A stretch of 64,000 bases of DNA from Aquatica leii. Its lineage: Eukaryota > Arthropoda > Insecta > Coleoptera > Lampyridae. Position 1 is the first letter of the stretch, and each line of letters opens with the position of its first letter. The notes beneath the pieces are model-generated. The model made no database searches, was not told the origin of the DNA, and saw only the letters and a list, made by a program, of their open reading frames with translations. Below, piece by piece: positions 39,701 to 54,700 of the stretch. The translations under genes and the position numbers were made by a program. The stretch lies in contig CM069438.1 of NCBI GenBank assembly GCA_035610365.1, positions 51,270,837 through 51,334,836 on the forward strand, in the 5' to 3' direction.

Positions 39701-42700
39701 GTTCTATTTATTCTTAAGTGGAAAGTATCACAAATGTCTTTATTTCAAAGGAAAACATCTACGTACATGTACGTCTTGTTTTTAAGTGGATAGTCTAGGC
39801 ACAACGCGATGTTTTTTTGCAAACAAAACTATTTTCTATGTACGGCTATTGTATGTCTTTCTGGTTGTGATGCAAGCTTTTACTTAAACTGGAAAATCTC
39901 CTACATACTTTTTTCTAAGTAGAATAGTCTTATAATTGGAAAACAGTAGTTTTGTGGTATCTTCCAGCTCGTTAAAGTCAAAATAGCGTATCCAAACAAC
40001 GCTAGTATTGTTTTAGCTGGAAAGCTTCGTATACAGCTAGTGTACTTTATATACTGGAAAGTCTTTTACTCCGCGATTTGTTTACAGGACCATCTGTAAG
40101 TATAACGCCCTATGTATGTCTTTCCAACCAGAAAGTTGTGTCTATAACGCAAGTGTTCTACTTATTTATACCTGGAAATGATCACAAATGTCTTATTTAA
40201 AATAAAAACTTCTATATACAATTACGTTTAGTTTTTCACTGGAAAGTCGATGCACAACGCGATGTTTTTTTTGCAAACAAATCGACAGTCTATGTACGGC
40301 TATTTTTTGTCTTTCTGACTGTGAGACAAGCTTTTACTTAAACTGGAAAATCGTATACATACTTACAAGTCCGATTTTTTCCAAATAGAATAAAATTCTA
40401 ATTGGAAAACAATAGTTTTGTGGTATCTTCCACCTCGTTTAAGTCAAAACAGCGTATCCAAACAACGCTAGTATTGTTTTAGCTGGAAAACTTCGTATAC
40501 AGCTAGTGAACTTTATATACTGGAAAGTCTTTTACTCCGCGATTTGTTTACAGGATCATCTGTAAGTATAACGCCCTATATATGTCTTTCCAACCAGAAA
40601 GTTGTGTGTATAACGCAAGTGTTCTACTTATTTTTACCTGGAAAGTATCACAAATGTCTTATTTGAAAGAAAAACTTCTTCTACATACAATTACGTTTAG
40701 TTTTTCACTGGAAAGTCGATGCACAACGCGATGTTTTTTTTGCATACAAATCGACAGTCTATGTACGGCTATTTTTTGTCTTTCTGACTGTGTCTAGGTC
40801 TACAGGATCATCTGTAAGTATAACGCCCTATATATGTCTTTCCAACCAGAAAGTTGTGTGTATAACGCAAGTGTTCTACTTATTTTTACCTGGAAAGTAT
40901 CACAAATGTCTTATTTGAAAGAAAAACTTCTTCTACATACAATTACGTTTAGTTTTTCACTGGAAAGTCGATGCACAACGCGATGTTTTTTTTTTGCAAA
41001 CAAATCGACAGTCTATGTACGGCTATTTTTTGTATTTCTGACTGTGAGACAAGCTTTTACTTAAACTGGAAAATCGTATACATACTTACAAGTCCGATTT
41101 TTTCCAAATAGAATAAAATTCTAATTGGAAAACAATAGTTTTGTGGTATCTTCCACCTCGTTCAAGTCGAAATAGCGTATCCAAACAACGCTAGTATTGT
41201 TTTAGCTGGAAAACTTCGTATACAGCTAGTGAACTTTATATACTGGAAAGTCTTTTACTCCGCGATTTGTTTACAGGATCATCTGTAAGTATAACGCCCT
41301 ATATATGTCTTTCCAACCAGAAAGTTGTGTGTATAACGCAAGTGTTCTACTTATTTTTACCTGGAAAGTATCACAAATGTCTTATTTGAAAGAAAAACTT
41401 CTTCTACATACAATTACGTTTAGTTTTTCAGTGGAAAGTCTATGTCCAACGCGTTGTTTTTTTTGGCAAACTTTTGTTTTTCTTTCTGGCTGTGATACAA
41501 GCTTTTACTTAAACTGGAAAATATTCTACATAGTTAAAAGTCCAATTTTTTCTAAGTAGAATAGTCTTATAATTGGAAAACAATGCTTTTGTGGTATCTT
41601 CCAGCTCGGTCAAATCAAAATAGCGTATCCAAACAACGCTATTATTGTTTTAGCTGGAAAGTTTCATATATAGCTATTGAACTTTATATACTGGAAAGTT
41701 TTACTCAGCGTTTTTTTTACCGGGTTATCTGTAAATATAACGCCCTCTTTATGTCTTTCCAACCAGAAAGTTGTGTGTATAACGCAAGTGTTCTGCTTAT
41801 TTTTACCTGGAAAGTATCACAAATGTCTTATTTCAAAGAAAAAATTCTATATACAATTATTTCTGGTTTTTCAGTGGAAAGTCTATGCTCAACGCGTTGT
41901 CTTTTTTTGCAAACAAAACGATTTTCTATGTAAGCTATTGTTTGTCTTTCTGGTTGTGATGCAAGCTTTTACTTAAACTGGAAAATCTTCTACATACTTA
42001 CTAGTTCGTTTTTGTCCAAATCTCTATACACCACCACTGTTCAGTTACAAAATCTCTTTTATTTCGCGTTTGGACGATTTTTGTACTGCTGGTTGTCTTT
42101 CCAACTAGAAACTATACCACTACTCATTTTTTCAAGTTTGTATGTCACGTTTGATTTTTTTATCTAGAAAGTCTTCTATTTTGCATTTTTATGCCCAGTT
42201 GCATAAAGCAAAGTTAACTATGTTGCTAGCTGACGATGTCAAATATTTAAAATTGTAGCTATTAGTTTGACAATGTAGTCCGCAAAACAATCCTTTTTGT
42301 GCTTGACGGCCAATGACGACGCTTAACGACATGATCACGTAGTTAACTACATGGTTAAAGTTAACAATGCTGTATACAACCGGGTCAGAACGGATTTAGC
42401 TGGAAAGCTTTTTATACAGCTATTTTATATACTGGAAGGGCTTACGTATCGTATGTGTTTAAGCAAGGTGTAGGTAACATCCGTGTTTGTCTTTCTAACT
42501 AGAAAGTCATCTGTATAACGCTGTGTTGCTAATTTTTGTCAAAGAAACGTCTATACTACCACTGTTGTTTTTTTAACTGGAACGTTTTTTGCATACCGCT
42601 TCTGTTGTTTTGTCTTTTTAACTATAAAATTTTGTAGACCCATAATGCGAGCAGCAGCAGAATGTTTTGCTATATACCATTATGATTAGTTGGAAAGCTG

Positions 42701-45700
42701 CATTTTTTTAATGTCTTTTATAAGTTATGAAAGTGTCAGTGTAGCAAGCGTTTGTTTTAGTTAAATATACTCATATTTAGCTACTGTGTTTTATATACTA
42801 GAAAGTGCATTTTTCAGACATGGTATATGTCTTTTTTTCTACCGGAAAGCATGTAGAACGACACGTTTCTCGATACTGTTTTCTATATATTATTATTTGA
42901 TAGTCTTCTACATAAATTTTGTGTTTTTTGAATAGACTCATCTACTTTCTACTACGATTAATTTTTTTGTCTCTAAAGTATGTCTGCCACTAGGGTTTTT
43001 GTTTTAGCTGGAAAGCTTCATATACATATCTAATGTGTTTCCTACTACAATTTTTAGTATAGTCTGGCATTACGGTTGTCTCTCTAACTGTGGAAACTTT
43101 TTAGCTGGAAAGTCATGTAAACATTAGATTGTTTATATATGATTATTGGGAAGTTTTCTATATACATTTTTTTTAATAGAACCATATTTTTTGTACTACA
43201 TTTAATTTTTTTGTGTTTAAAATATGTACATATACCAAAAGTGTTTTTCTTTAGCTGGAAAGCTTCATATACAGCTAATGTGTTTGGGTCTTTCCTAACT
43301 TCCTTTCTCTAACTGGAAACGCCAAGTGTTTTACTGTTTAGCTGGAAAGTCATGTACCTAGATTTTTTATGTATGATTATTGTGCAGTTTTCTATATATG
43401 TTTCTTTTTTTTAATAGAATTATTTCTTTTATACAATTAATTTTTTGTCTTTAAAATATCACGAGTGTTTTTCTTTAGCTATAAAGCTTCATATAGAGCT
43501 AATGTTTTTTATACCTTGGATTGTAGTTGTCTTTCCAATTTCTTTCTATAACGCTTGTATGTTATTTCTGTTAGCTGGAAACCATCATAAACGTCTAGTG
43601 TATTATTTCAAAGGAAAGGACCTTTGTGCAATATACTCAAATTTAGCTAATGTATTTTAAATACTAAAAAGTGCATTTTTTAATTGCAAATACGCCACGT
43701 TTCTATATCTGACTATTGGAAAGTCTTCTACATACATTTCGTATTTTTTTTAACAGAAATATCTGTATACTACGATCCATTTTTTTGTCTTTAAAATCTG
43801 TATACCACGAGTGTTTTTCTTTAGCTGGAAAGCTTCATATACAGCTAATGTGTTTATACATATGCCTTTCCAACTGAAACGTTTAGTATTGCATTGTGGT
43901 TGTCTTCCCAACTTTTCTCTTTAGCGCTTGTGTTTTATTCTTTTTAGCTGGAAAGCATCATAGACGTCTAGTGTATTATTTCAAAGGAAGCTTAGTTTTA
44001 CATAGATATCATTTTTAACTGGAAGGTTTGTTTTTTTTTATAGCGAGCGTTTGTTTCAGTACAATAGTCTCATATTTAGCTACTGCATTTTAAATACTAG
44101 AAAGTGCATTTTTTTAACTGCAAATACGCCATGTTTCTATATATGATTGTTGAAAAGTCTTTTACATATATTTCGTATTTTTTTTAAACTATGTTTATAC
44201 TGCGATCCATTTTTTGTCTTTAAAATCTGTATACCACGAGTGTTTTTCTTTAGCTGGAAAGCTTCATATACAGCTAATGTGTTTATACATATATCTTTCC
44301 AACTGAAATGTTTTGTATTGCATTGTGGTTGTCTTTCCAACTTTTCTCTTTAGCGCTTGTGTTTTATTCTTTTTAGCTGGAAAGCATTATAGATGTCTAG
44401 TGTATTATTTCAAATGAAGCTTAGTTTTACATAGATATCATTTTTAACTGGAAAGTTTGTTTTTTTTATAGCAAGCGTTTGTTTTAGTGCAATAGTCTCA
44501 TATTTAGCTACTGCATTTTAAATACTAGAAAGTGCATTTTTTTAACTGCAAATACGCCATGTTTCTATATATGATTGTTGAAAAGTCTTTTACATATATT
44601 TCGTATTTTTTAAACTATGTTTATACTACGATCCATTTTTTGTCTTTAAAATCTGTATACCACGAGTGTTTTTCTTTAGCTGGAAAGCTTCATATACAGC
44701 TAATGTGTTTATACATATATCTTTCCAACTGAAATGTTTTGTATTGCATTGTGGTTGTCTTTCCAACTTTTCTCTTTAGCGCTTGTGTTTTATTCTTTTT
44801 AGCTGGAAAGCATTATAGATGTCTAGTGTATTATTTCAAATGAAGCTTAGTTTTACATAGATATCATTTTTTAATGGAAAGTTTGTTTCTTTTTTATAGC
44901 GAGCGTTTGTTTTAGTCCAATAGACTCATATTTAGCTACTGTATTTTAAATACTAAAAAGTGCATTTTTTAACTGTAAATACGCCATGTTTCTATATATG
45001 ATTATTGAAAAGTCTTCTACATATATTTCGTATTTTTTTTAACAGAACCATATTTATACTACGATTCATTTTTTTGTCTTTAAAATCTGTATACCACGAG
45101 TGTTTTTCTTTAGCTGGAAAGCTTCATAAACAGCTAATGTGTTTATACATGTCTTTCCAACTGAAATGTTTTGTATTGCATTGTGGTTGTCTTTACAGCT
45201 TTTATCTTTAGCGGTTGTGTTTTATTCTTTTTAGGTGGAAAGCATTATAAACGTCTAGTGTATTATTTCAAAGGAAGCTTAGTTTTACATAGATATTTTT
45301 ATCTGGAAAGTTTTTTTTTATAGCGAGCATTTGTTTTAGTGCAATAGTCTCATATTTAGCTACTGTATTTTAAATACTAGAAAGTGCATTTTTTTAACTG
45401 CAAATACGCCATGTTTCTATATATGATTATTGAAAAGTCTTCTACATATATTTCGTTTTTTTAACAGAACTATGTTTATACTACGATTCATTTTTTGTCT
45501 TTAAAATCTGTATACCACGAGTGTTTTTCTTTAGCTGGAAAGCTTCATATACAGCTAATGTGTTTATACATATATCTTTCCAACTGAAATGTTTTGTATT
45601 GCATTGTGGTTGTCTTTCCAACTTTTCTCTTTAGCGCTTGTGTTTTATTCTTTTTAGCTGGAAAGCATTATAGATGTCTAGTGTATTATTTCAAATGAAG

Positions 45701-48700
45701 CTTAGTTTTACATAGATATCATTTTTAACTGGAAAGTTTGTTTTTTTTATAGCAAGCGTTTGTTTTAGTGCAATAGTCTCATATTTAGCTACTGCATTTT
45801 AAATACTAGAAAGTGCATTTTTTTAACTGCAAATACGCCATGTTTCTATATATGATTGTTGAAAAGTCTTTTACATATATTTCGTATTTTTTTTAAACTA
45901 TGTTTATACTACGATTCATTTTTTGTCTTTAAAATCTGTATACCACGAGTGTTTTTCTTTAGCTGGAAAGCTTCATATACAGCTAATGTGTTTATACATA
46001 TATCTTTCCAACTGAAATGTTTTGTATTGCATTGTGGTTGTCTTTCCAACTTTTCTCTTTAGCGCTTGTGTTTTATTCTTTTTAGCTGGAAAGCATTATA
46101 GATGTCTAGTGTATTATTTCAAATGAAGCTTAGTTTTACATAGATATCATTTTTAACTGGAAAGTTTGTTTTTTTTATAGCAAGCGTTTGTTTTAGTGCA
46201 ATAGTCTCATATTTAGCTACTGCATTTTAAATACTAGAAAGTGCATTTTTTTAACTGCAAATACGCCATGTTTCTATATATGATTGTTGAAAAGTCTTTT
46301 ACATATATTTCGTATTTTTTTTAAACTATGTTTATACTACGATTCATTTTTTGTCTTTAAAATCTGTATACCACGAGTGTTTTTCTTTAGCTGGAAAGCT
46401 TCATATACAGCTAATGTGTTTATACATATGCCTTTCCAACTGAAACGTTTAGTATTGCATTGTGGTTGTCTTCCCAACTTTTCTCTTTAGCGCTTGTGTT
46501 TTATTCTTTTTAGCTGGAAAGCATCATAGACGTCTAGTGTATTATTTCAAAGGAAGCTTAGTTTTACATAGATATCATTTTTAACCTCTTTTGTACCAAT
46601 GTATCAAATATGTTACAATCCTAAAATTAACCATATTTTAACACAAAATTAATAATTGAACCACTTTGGACCAGTGTATCTTATTTGTTACACATCATTT
46701 CATATTATTAAACGTGCCATGTGGCGGCATCTATAACTAATAAACCAAGGTAGCTTAGTTTAAGTGTAGGTGGTTAAGTTTTCTGTTCTTTATCATATCA
46801 TTGAACTTTAGTGGCGGATTATATTGTACAAAAAAAGGTAAGTCGTTGTTTTTTATATTAATCTTAGTTCTATATACAATCAACCACAATTAATGATAAA
46901 AAATCATGTGAAAATTTGTCAGATTTTTTGGATACGGCCTAATAAATGTTTGTATCAAATTTGTTACTGTGGTACACAATGAGTGATCGTAGTGTATCAT
47001 ATATGAGACAATGGTACACATTCTATGTATGATAATACGTTGGTTTTATTTCTAGATGGACAAAAACCGTGTTTGTGTACCCCCTGTTGACAGCGATGAC
47101 AGTTGCCTTGATGATAGTGATGATGATCCTGATTTCGTTGAGGAATTGGAGAGTTTTTCTGCGGATTCAGACACTGGATCTGATTATATAACAGATTCTG
47201 AGACAGAAAATATTTCCTCAAACAACCAGACTCAAAGAAGAAAGACAAAAATACAATGGACTCACGTGCTTCCTGAAAATAGTGCTAAAGTGAAGCCAGT
47301 TTGGTTGAACAAGTTGGAATATGTTCGTGAAGTGGATAGTCCAATAACTTACTTTGAAATGTTTTTGACGAAGAACTGATCAAATTATTAGTAGACCAGT
47401 CTAATGTATACTCCATTCAACAAAATACCAATAAACCGCTTTCAGTTACAACTGCCGAAATGGAACGGTTTATAGGGATCTGCATGTACATGTCAATATA
47501 CCATTTGCCAAGAACAAAAATGTATTGGGCACAAAGTACAAGAATACCACAAATAGCTGAAATAATGAGTCGTAACAGATTCGAACAAATAAAAAGTTCT
47601 TTGCATATGAATGACAACAACGAAATTGATGTCAACAATATAGATCGTCTTTTCAAGGTGAGGCCATTTATTGAGCACCTAAAACAAAAATTCAATAAAG
47701 TACCAATGGAGCAACATTTATGTGTAGATGAGCAAATAGTCCCGTTCAAAGGACGAAGTGGGCTTCGTCAGTATAATCCGAAGAAACCACATAAATGGGG
47801 CTATAAGATTTTTGCTCTATGTGACGTAAAAGGTTTTGTTTATAATTTTGATATCTACACAGGAAAAATAAACTCAAATCCAGATTTTCCGGATATTGGA
47901 GCGAGTTCCAATGTAGTTGTGAATTTATCAACTATTGTACCAAGAAACGAAAATTTTCTGTTATTCTTTGATAATTGGTTTTCCTCGCCTGATTTATTCC
48001 GTGTACTAAACAACGTAGGAATCTATTGTTTAGGAACTATACGCCTTCCACGATTTCAAGGATTAGGTACAACATTCTCATCCGACAAAGAAATGAAAAG
48101 AAAAGGACGGGGAGTATGGGAGAGTGTGAAGCTGATATTGGTGGGTGTAATCTTAGAGCAGTGTAGTGGTTTGACAATAAACCTGTTGTGCTTGCATCAT
48201 CATTTGCAGCTGCAGAGCCAAGAACAACTGTAACACGCTTTGATAAACAAAAAAACAATATGTTCAAGTTCACTGTCCTGATACTGTAACTTCTTACACT
48301 TCAGTCATGGGAGGTGTAGACCTGTTAGATGGTCTAATTGCATATTACCGAATACACATTAGATCAAAGAAATACTACCTCAAATTCTTTTCCATTTTAT
48401 CGATGTGACTGTAGTAAACTCTTGGTTGTTATATCGTCGAGACTGCAATTTACATTCTTATAGTAAACGCAACATAGTTGATTTGTTATCTTTCAAATCT
48501 CAAATCGCGGAAGTTTTGTGCAATAGAAATAGAAACGTACTAAAAGAGGGAGGCCATCAATAGATCGAATTTCGAACGAATTGGAAAAAAAGCGAAAAGA
48601 GGCCCAACTAAACCAATTCCAGCAATGGAGATAAGAAGAGATGGAATTGGACATTTCACTATAGTGAAGGAAGATCGCCAAAGGTGTAAACTGCCAGGCT

Positions 48701-51700
48701 GCAAAGGACTTACATCATTTTATTGTATCAAATGTAAGATACATTTATGCCTAACGAAGAAAAAGAATTGTTTTATGACAATGCATAGCTAAGAAAAATT
48801 GTTAGGCATGGATTATAATTACTTGTTCTTTATAATATTATTGTATTATTAAGTGTCTATTACATTAAATTTCATACCATTCCTATTTTTAGTGCAGAAT
48901 GGCTCAAAGTAACAAATATGATACATTCTGTTTTTTTCTGACGTAATCAATATGTCACCAAAAAAATTTTGTTATTATCCTTCCACAACTCTCTATAATC
49001 TATTTTCAAGAAAAAAAAATTTTTTTGATTAAAACTGATAATTTGGTACAAAAGAGGTTAACTGGAAGGTTTGTTTTTTTTTATAGCGAGCGTTTGTTTC
49101 AGTACAATAGTCTCATATTTAGCTACTGCATTTTAAATACTAGAAAGTGCATTTTTTTAACTGCAAATACGCCATGTTTCTATATATGATTGTTGAAAAG
49201 TCTTTTACATATATTTCGTATTTTTTTTAAACTATGTTTATACTACGATTCATTTTTTGTCTTTAAAATCTGTATACCACGAGTGTTTTTCTTTAGCTGG
49301 AAAGCTTCATATACAGCTAATGTGTTTATACATATGCCTTTCCAACTGAAACGTTTAGTATTGCATTGTGGTTGTCTTTCCAACTTTTCTCTTAAGTGCT
49401 TGTGTTTTATTCTTTTTAGCTGGAAAGCATCATAGACGTCTAGTGTATTATTTCAAAGGAAACCTAGTTTTACATAGATATCATTTTTAACTGGAAGGTT
49501 TTTTTTTATAGCGAGCGTTTGTTTTAGTACAATAGTCTCATATTTAGCTACTGTACTTTAAATACTAGAAAATACATTTTTTAACTGCAAATACGCCATT
49601 TTTCTATATATGATTATTGAAAAATCTTCTACATATATTTCGTATTTTTTTTTAACAGAACCATCTTTATACTACGATCAATTTTTTTCTCTTTAAAAAC
49701 TGTATACCACGAGTGTTTTTCTTTAGCTGGAAAGCTTCATATACAGCTAATGTGTTTATACATATGCCTTTCCAACTGAAACGTTTAGTATTGCATTGTG
49801 GTTGTCTTCCCAACTTTTCTCTTTAGCGCTTGTGTTTTATTCTTTTTAGCTGGAAAGCATCATAGACGTCTAGTGTATTATTTCAAAGGAAGCTTAGTTT
49901 TACATAGATATCATTTTTAACTGGAAGGTTTGTTTTTTTTATAGCGAGCGTTTGTTTCAGTACAATAGTCTCATATTTAGCTACTGCATTTTAAATACTA
50001 GAAAGTGCATTTTTTTAACTGCAAATACGCCATGTTTCTATATATGATTGTTGAAAAGTCTTTTACATATATTTCGTATTTTTTTTAAACAGAACCATCT
50101 TTATACTACGATCAATTTTTTTCTCTTTAAAAACTGTATACCACGAGTGTTTTTCTTTAGCTGGAAAGCTTCATATACAGCTAATGTGTTTATACATATG
50201 CCTTTCCAACTGAAACGTTTAGTATTGCATTGTGGTTGTCTTCCCAACTTTTCTCTTTAGCGCTTGTGTTTTATTCTTTTTAGCTGGAAAGCATCATAGA
50301 CGTCTAGTGTATTATTTCAAAGGAAGCTTAGTTTTACATAGATATCATTTTTAACTGGAAGGTTTGTTTTTTTTTATAGCGAGCGTTTGTTTCAGTACAA
50401 TAGTCTCATATTTAGCTACTGCATTTTAAATACTAGAAAGTGCATTTTTTTAACTGCAAATACGCCATGTTTCTATATATGATTGTTGAAAAGTCTTTTA
50501 CATATATTTCGTATTTTTTTTAAACTATGTTTATACTACGATTCATTTTTTGTCTTTAAAATCTGTATACCACGAGTGTTTTTCTTTAGCTGGAAAGCTT
50601 CATATACAGCTAATGTGTTTATACATATGTCTTTCCAACTGAAATGTTTTGTATTGCATTGTGGTTGTCTTTCTAACTTTTCTCTTTAACGCTTGTGTTT
50701 TATTCTTTTTAGCTGGAAAGCATCATAGACGTCTATTTTATTATTTCAAAGGAAGCTTAGTTTTACATAGATATCATTTTTAACTGGAAGGTTTGTTTTT
50801 TTTATAGCGAGCGTTTGTTTTAGTACAATAGTCTCATATTTAGCTACTGCATTTTAAATACTAGAAAGTGCATTTTTTTAACTGCAAATACGCCATGTTT
50901 CTGTATATGATTATGGAAAAGTCTTCTACATATATTTCGTTTTTTTTTAACAGAACTATGTTTATACTAGGATTCATTTGTTTGTCTTTTAAATCTGTAT
51001 ACCACGAGTGTTTTTCTTTAGCTGGAAAGCTTCATATACAGCTAATGTGTTTATACATATGTCTTTCCAACTGAAATGTTTTGTATTGCATTGTGGTTGT
51101 CTTTCTAACTTTTCTCTTTAACGCTTGTGTTTTATTCTTTTTAGCTGGAAAGCATCATAGACGTCTAGTATATTATTTCAAAGGAAGCTTAGTTTTACAT
51201 AGATATCATTTTTAACTGGAAGGTTTGTTTTTTTTATAGCGAGCGTTTGTTTTAGTACAATAGTCTCATATTTAGCTACTGCATTTTAAATACTAGAAAA
51301 TGCATTTTTTTAACTGCAAATACGCCATGTTTCTATATATGATTATGGAAAAGTCTTCTACATATCTTTCGTTTTTTTTAACAGAACTATGTTTATACTA
51401 CGATTCATTTTTTTGTCTTTTAAATCTGTATACCACGAGTGTTTTTCTTTAGCTGGAAAGCTTCATATACAGCTAATGTGTTTATACATATGTCTTTCCA
51501 ACTGAAATGTTTTGTATTGCATTGTGGTTGTCTTTCTAACTTTTCTCTTTAACGCTTGTGTTTTATTCTTTTTAGCTGGAAAGCATCATAGACGTCTATT
51601 GTATTATTTCAAAGGAAGCTTAGTTTTACATAGATATCATTTTTAACTGGAAGGTTTGTTTTTTTTATAGCAAGCGTTTGTTTTAGTGCAATAGTCTCAT

Positions 51701-54700
51701 ATTTAGCTACTGCATTTTAAATACTAGAAAGTGCATTTTTTTTAACTGCAAATACGCCATGTTTTTATATATAATTATTGAAAAGTCTTCTACATATATT
51801 TAGTTTTTTTAACAGAACTATGTTTATACTACGATTCATTTTTTGTTTTTAAAATCTGTATACCACGAGTGTTTTTCTTTAGCTGGAAAGCTTCATATAC
51901 AGCTAATGTGTTTATACATATGCCTTTCCAACTGAAACGTTTAGTATTGCATTGTGGTCGTCTTTCCAACTTTTCTCTTTAGCGCTTGTGTTTTATTCTT
52001 TTTAGCTGGAAAGCATTATAGATGTCTAGTGTATTATTTCAAATGAAGCTTAGTTTTACATAGATATCATTTTTAACTGGAAGGTTTTTTTTTATAGCGA
52101 GCGTTTGTTTTAGTACAATAGTCTCATATTTAGCTACTGCATTTTAAATACTAGAAAGTGCATTTTTTTAACTGCAAATACGCCATGTTTCTATATATGA
52201 TTATTGAAAAGTCTTCTACATATATTTCGTTTTTTTAACAGAATTATGTTTATACTACGATTCTTTTTTTGTCTTTAAAATCTGTATACTACGAGTGTTT
52301 TTCTTTAGCTGGAAAGCTTCATATTAGCTAATGTGTTTATACATATGCCTTTCCAACTGAAATTTTTAGTATTGCATTGTGGTTGTCTTTCCAACTTTTT
52401 TCTTTAGCGCTAGTGTTTTATTCTTTTTAGCTGGAAAGCATTATAGATGTCTAGTGTATTATTTCAAATGAAGCTTAGTTTTACATAGATATCATTTTTA
52501 ACTGGAAAGTTTGTTTTTTTATAGCAAGCGTTTGTTTTAGTGCAATAGTCTCATATTTAGCTACTGCATTTTAAATACTAGAAAGTGCATTTTTTTTAAC
52601 TGCAAATACGCCATGTTTTTATATATGATTATTGAAAAGTCTTCTACATATATTTAGTTTTTTTAACAGAACTATGTTTATACTACGATTCATTCTTTGT
52701 CTTTAAAATCTGTATACCACGAGTGTTTTTCTTTAGCTAGAAAGCTTCATATAAGCTAATGTGTTTATACATATGTCTTTCCAACTGAAATGTTTTGTAT
52801 TGCATTGTGGTTGTCTTTCCAACTTTTCTCTTTAGCGCTTGTGTTTTATTCTTTTTAGCTGGAAAGCATTATAGATGTCTAGTGTATTATTTCAAATGAA
52901 GCTTAGTTTTACATAGATATCATTTTTAACTGGAAAGTTTGTTTTTTTATAGCAAGCGTTTGTTTTAGTGCAATAGTCTCATATTTAGCTACTGCATTTT
53001 AAATACTAGAAAGTGCATTTTTTTAACTGCAAATACGCCATGTTTTTATATATAATTATTGAAAAGTCTTCTACATATATTTAGTTTTTTTAACAGAACT
53101 ATGTTTACACTACGATTCATTTTTTGTCTTTAAAATCTGTATACCACGAGTGTTTTTCTTTAGCTAGAAAGCTTCATATAAGCTAATGTGTTTATACATA
53201 TGTCTTTCCAACTGAAATGTTTTGTATTGCATTGTGGTTGTCTTTCCAACTTTTTTCTTTAGCGCTAGTGTTTTATTCTTTTTAGCTGGAAAGCATCATA
53301 AACGTCCAGTGTATTATTTCCAAGGAAACTTAGTTTTACATAGATATTATTTTTAACTGGAAAGTTTGTTTCTTTTTTATAGCGAGCGTTTGTTTTAGTG
53401 CAATAGTCTCATATTTAGCTACTGTACTTTAAATACTAGAAAATACATTTTTTTAACTGCAAATACGCCATTTTTCTATATATGATTATTGAAAAATCTT
53501 CTACATATATTTCGTATTTTTTTTTAAATTTTATTTTTAATTGATCTATCTTTATTCTACGATTAATTTTGTTTTTAAAATCTGTATACCACAAGTGTTT
53601 TTGTTTTAACTGGAAAGCTTCATATACAGCTAATGTGTTTATACATATATCTTTCCAACTGAAATGTTTTGTATTGTATTGCGTTGTGGTTGTCTTTCCA
53701 ACTTTTTCTTTAGCGCTAGTGTTTATTCTTTTTAGCTGGAAAGCATCATAAACGTCTATTGTATCATTTCAAAGGAAACTTAGTTTTACATAAATATTAT
53801 TTTTAACTGGAAAGTTTGTTTCTTTTTATAGCGAGCGTTTGTTTTAGTGCAATAGTCTCATATTTAGCTACTGTACTTTAAATACTAGAAAATGATTTTT
53901 TAACATTGCAAATACGTCTTATCTTTCTGGAAGTACGTCATGTTTCTTGTAAACATTACTGTTTTACATACAATTCGCGCTTTTTTTTATTTTTAACAGA
54001 ACCATCTTTATACTACGATCAATTTTTTTCTCTTTAAAAACTGTATACCACGAGTGTTTTTCTTTAGCTGGAAAGCTTCATATACAGCTAATGTGTTTAT
54101 ACATATATTTTTCCAACTACAATGTTTTGTATTGCATTGTGGTTGTCTTTAAAACTTTTCTCTTTAGCGCTAGTGTTTTATTCTTTTTAGCTGGAAAGCA
54201 TCATAAACGTCTTGTGTATTATTTCCAAGGAAACTTAGTTTTACATAAATATTATTTTTAACTGGAAAGTTTGTTTCTTTTTTATAGCGAGCGTTTGTTT
54301 TAGTGCAATAGACTCATATTTAGCTACTGCATTTCATATACTAGAAAGTGCATTTTTTAACATGGTGTACGTCTAATTTTTAACTGGTAGTGTGCCATGC
54401 TTCTTGTAAACATTACTGTTTTCTATATGTGATTATTGGAAAGTATTTTACCTTTTTTTAATTGATCGATCTTTATTCTACGATTAATTGTTTCTATGTT
54501 TCTTACAAGTGTTTTTGCTTTAACTGGAAAGCTTTATATACAGCTAATGTGTTTATATGTCCTTCCAAGTAAAATGTTTTGTATTGTCTTGCATTGTGGT
54601 TGTCTTTCCAACTTCTCTTTTTATAGGTTGTGTTTTATTCCTTTTAGCTGGAAAGCACGATATTATCTATTGTATTATTTCAAAGAAAAAGTAGTTTTAC

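Larger units (their letters stand above)
46585..49057 (+). mobile_element. piggyBac-superfamily DNA transposon, 2,473 bp, inactive
   Basis: Bounded by 15-bp perfect terminal inverted repeats (CCTCTTTTGTACCAA ... TTGGTACAAAAGAGG) and TTAA on each side. Subterminal inverted repeats are present: a 17-mer at 46675-46691 matches the complement of 48909-48925 at 16 of 17 positions. It carries one broken DDE transposase gene. R8 landmarks 46387 and 49296 are 2,909 bp apart. Subtracting one ~428-bp monomer leaves ~2,480 bp, which agrees with a clean insertion. All four termini are intact, so the element could in principle be moved in trans. Confidence 0.96.

Noticed and set aside
47460..48233. 257-codon ORF considered as a domesticated, functional piggyBac-derived gene.
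   Set aside because: It ends in a frameshift before the third catalytic Asp, its true N-terminus lies in another frame, and it sits within an element with intact termini. It is a pseudogene, not a domesticated host gene.
44137..51074. Repeated ~68-codon ORF with a hydrophobic, Phe-rich peptide in R8.
   Set aside because: It is produced by T-rich monomer sequence, unlinked in frame between copies, and overlaps antisense ORFs of similar length.
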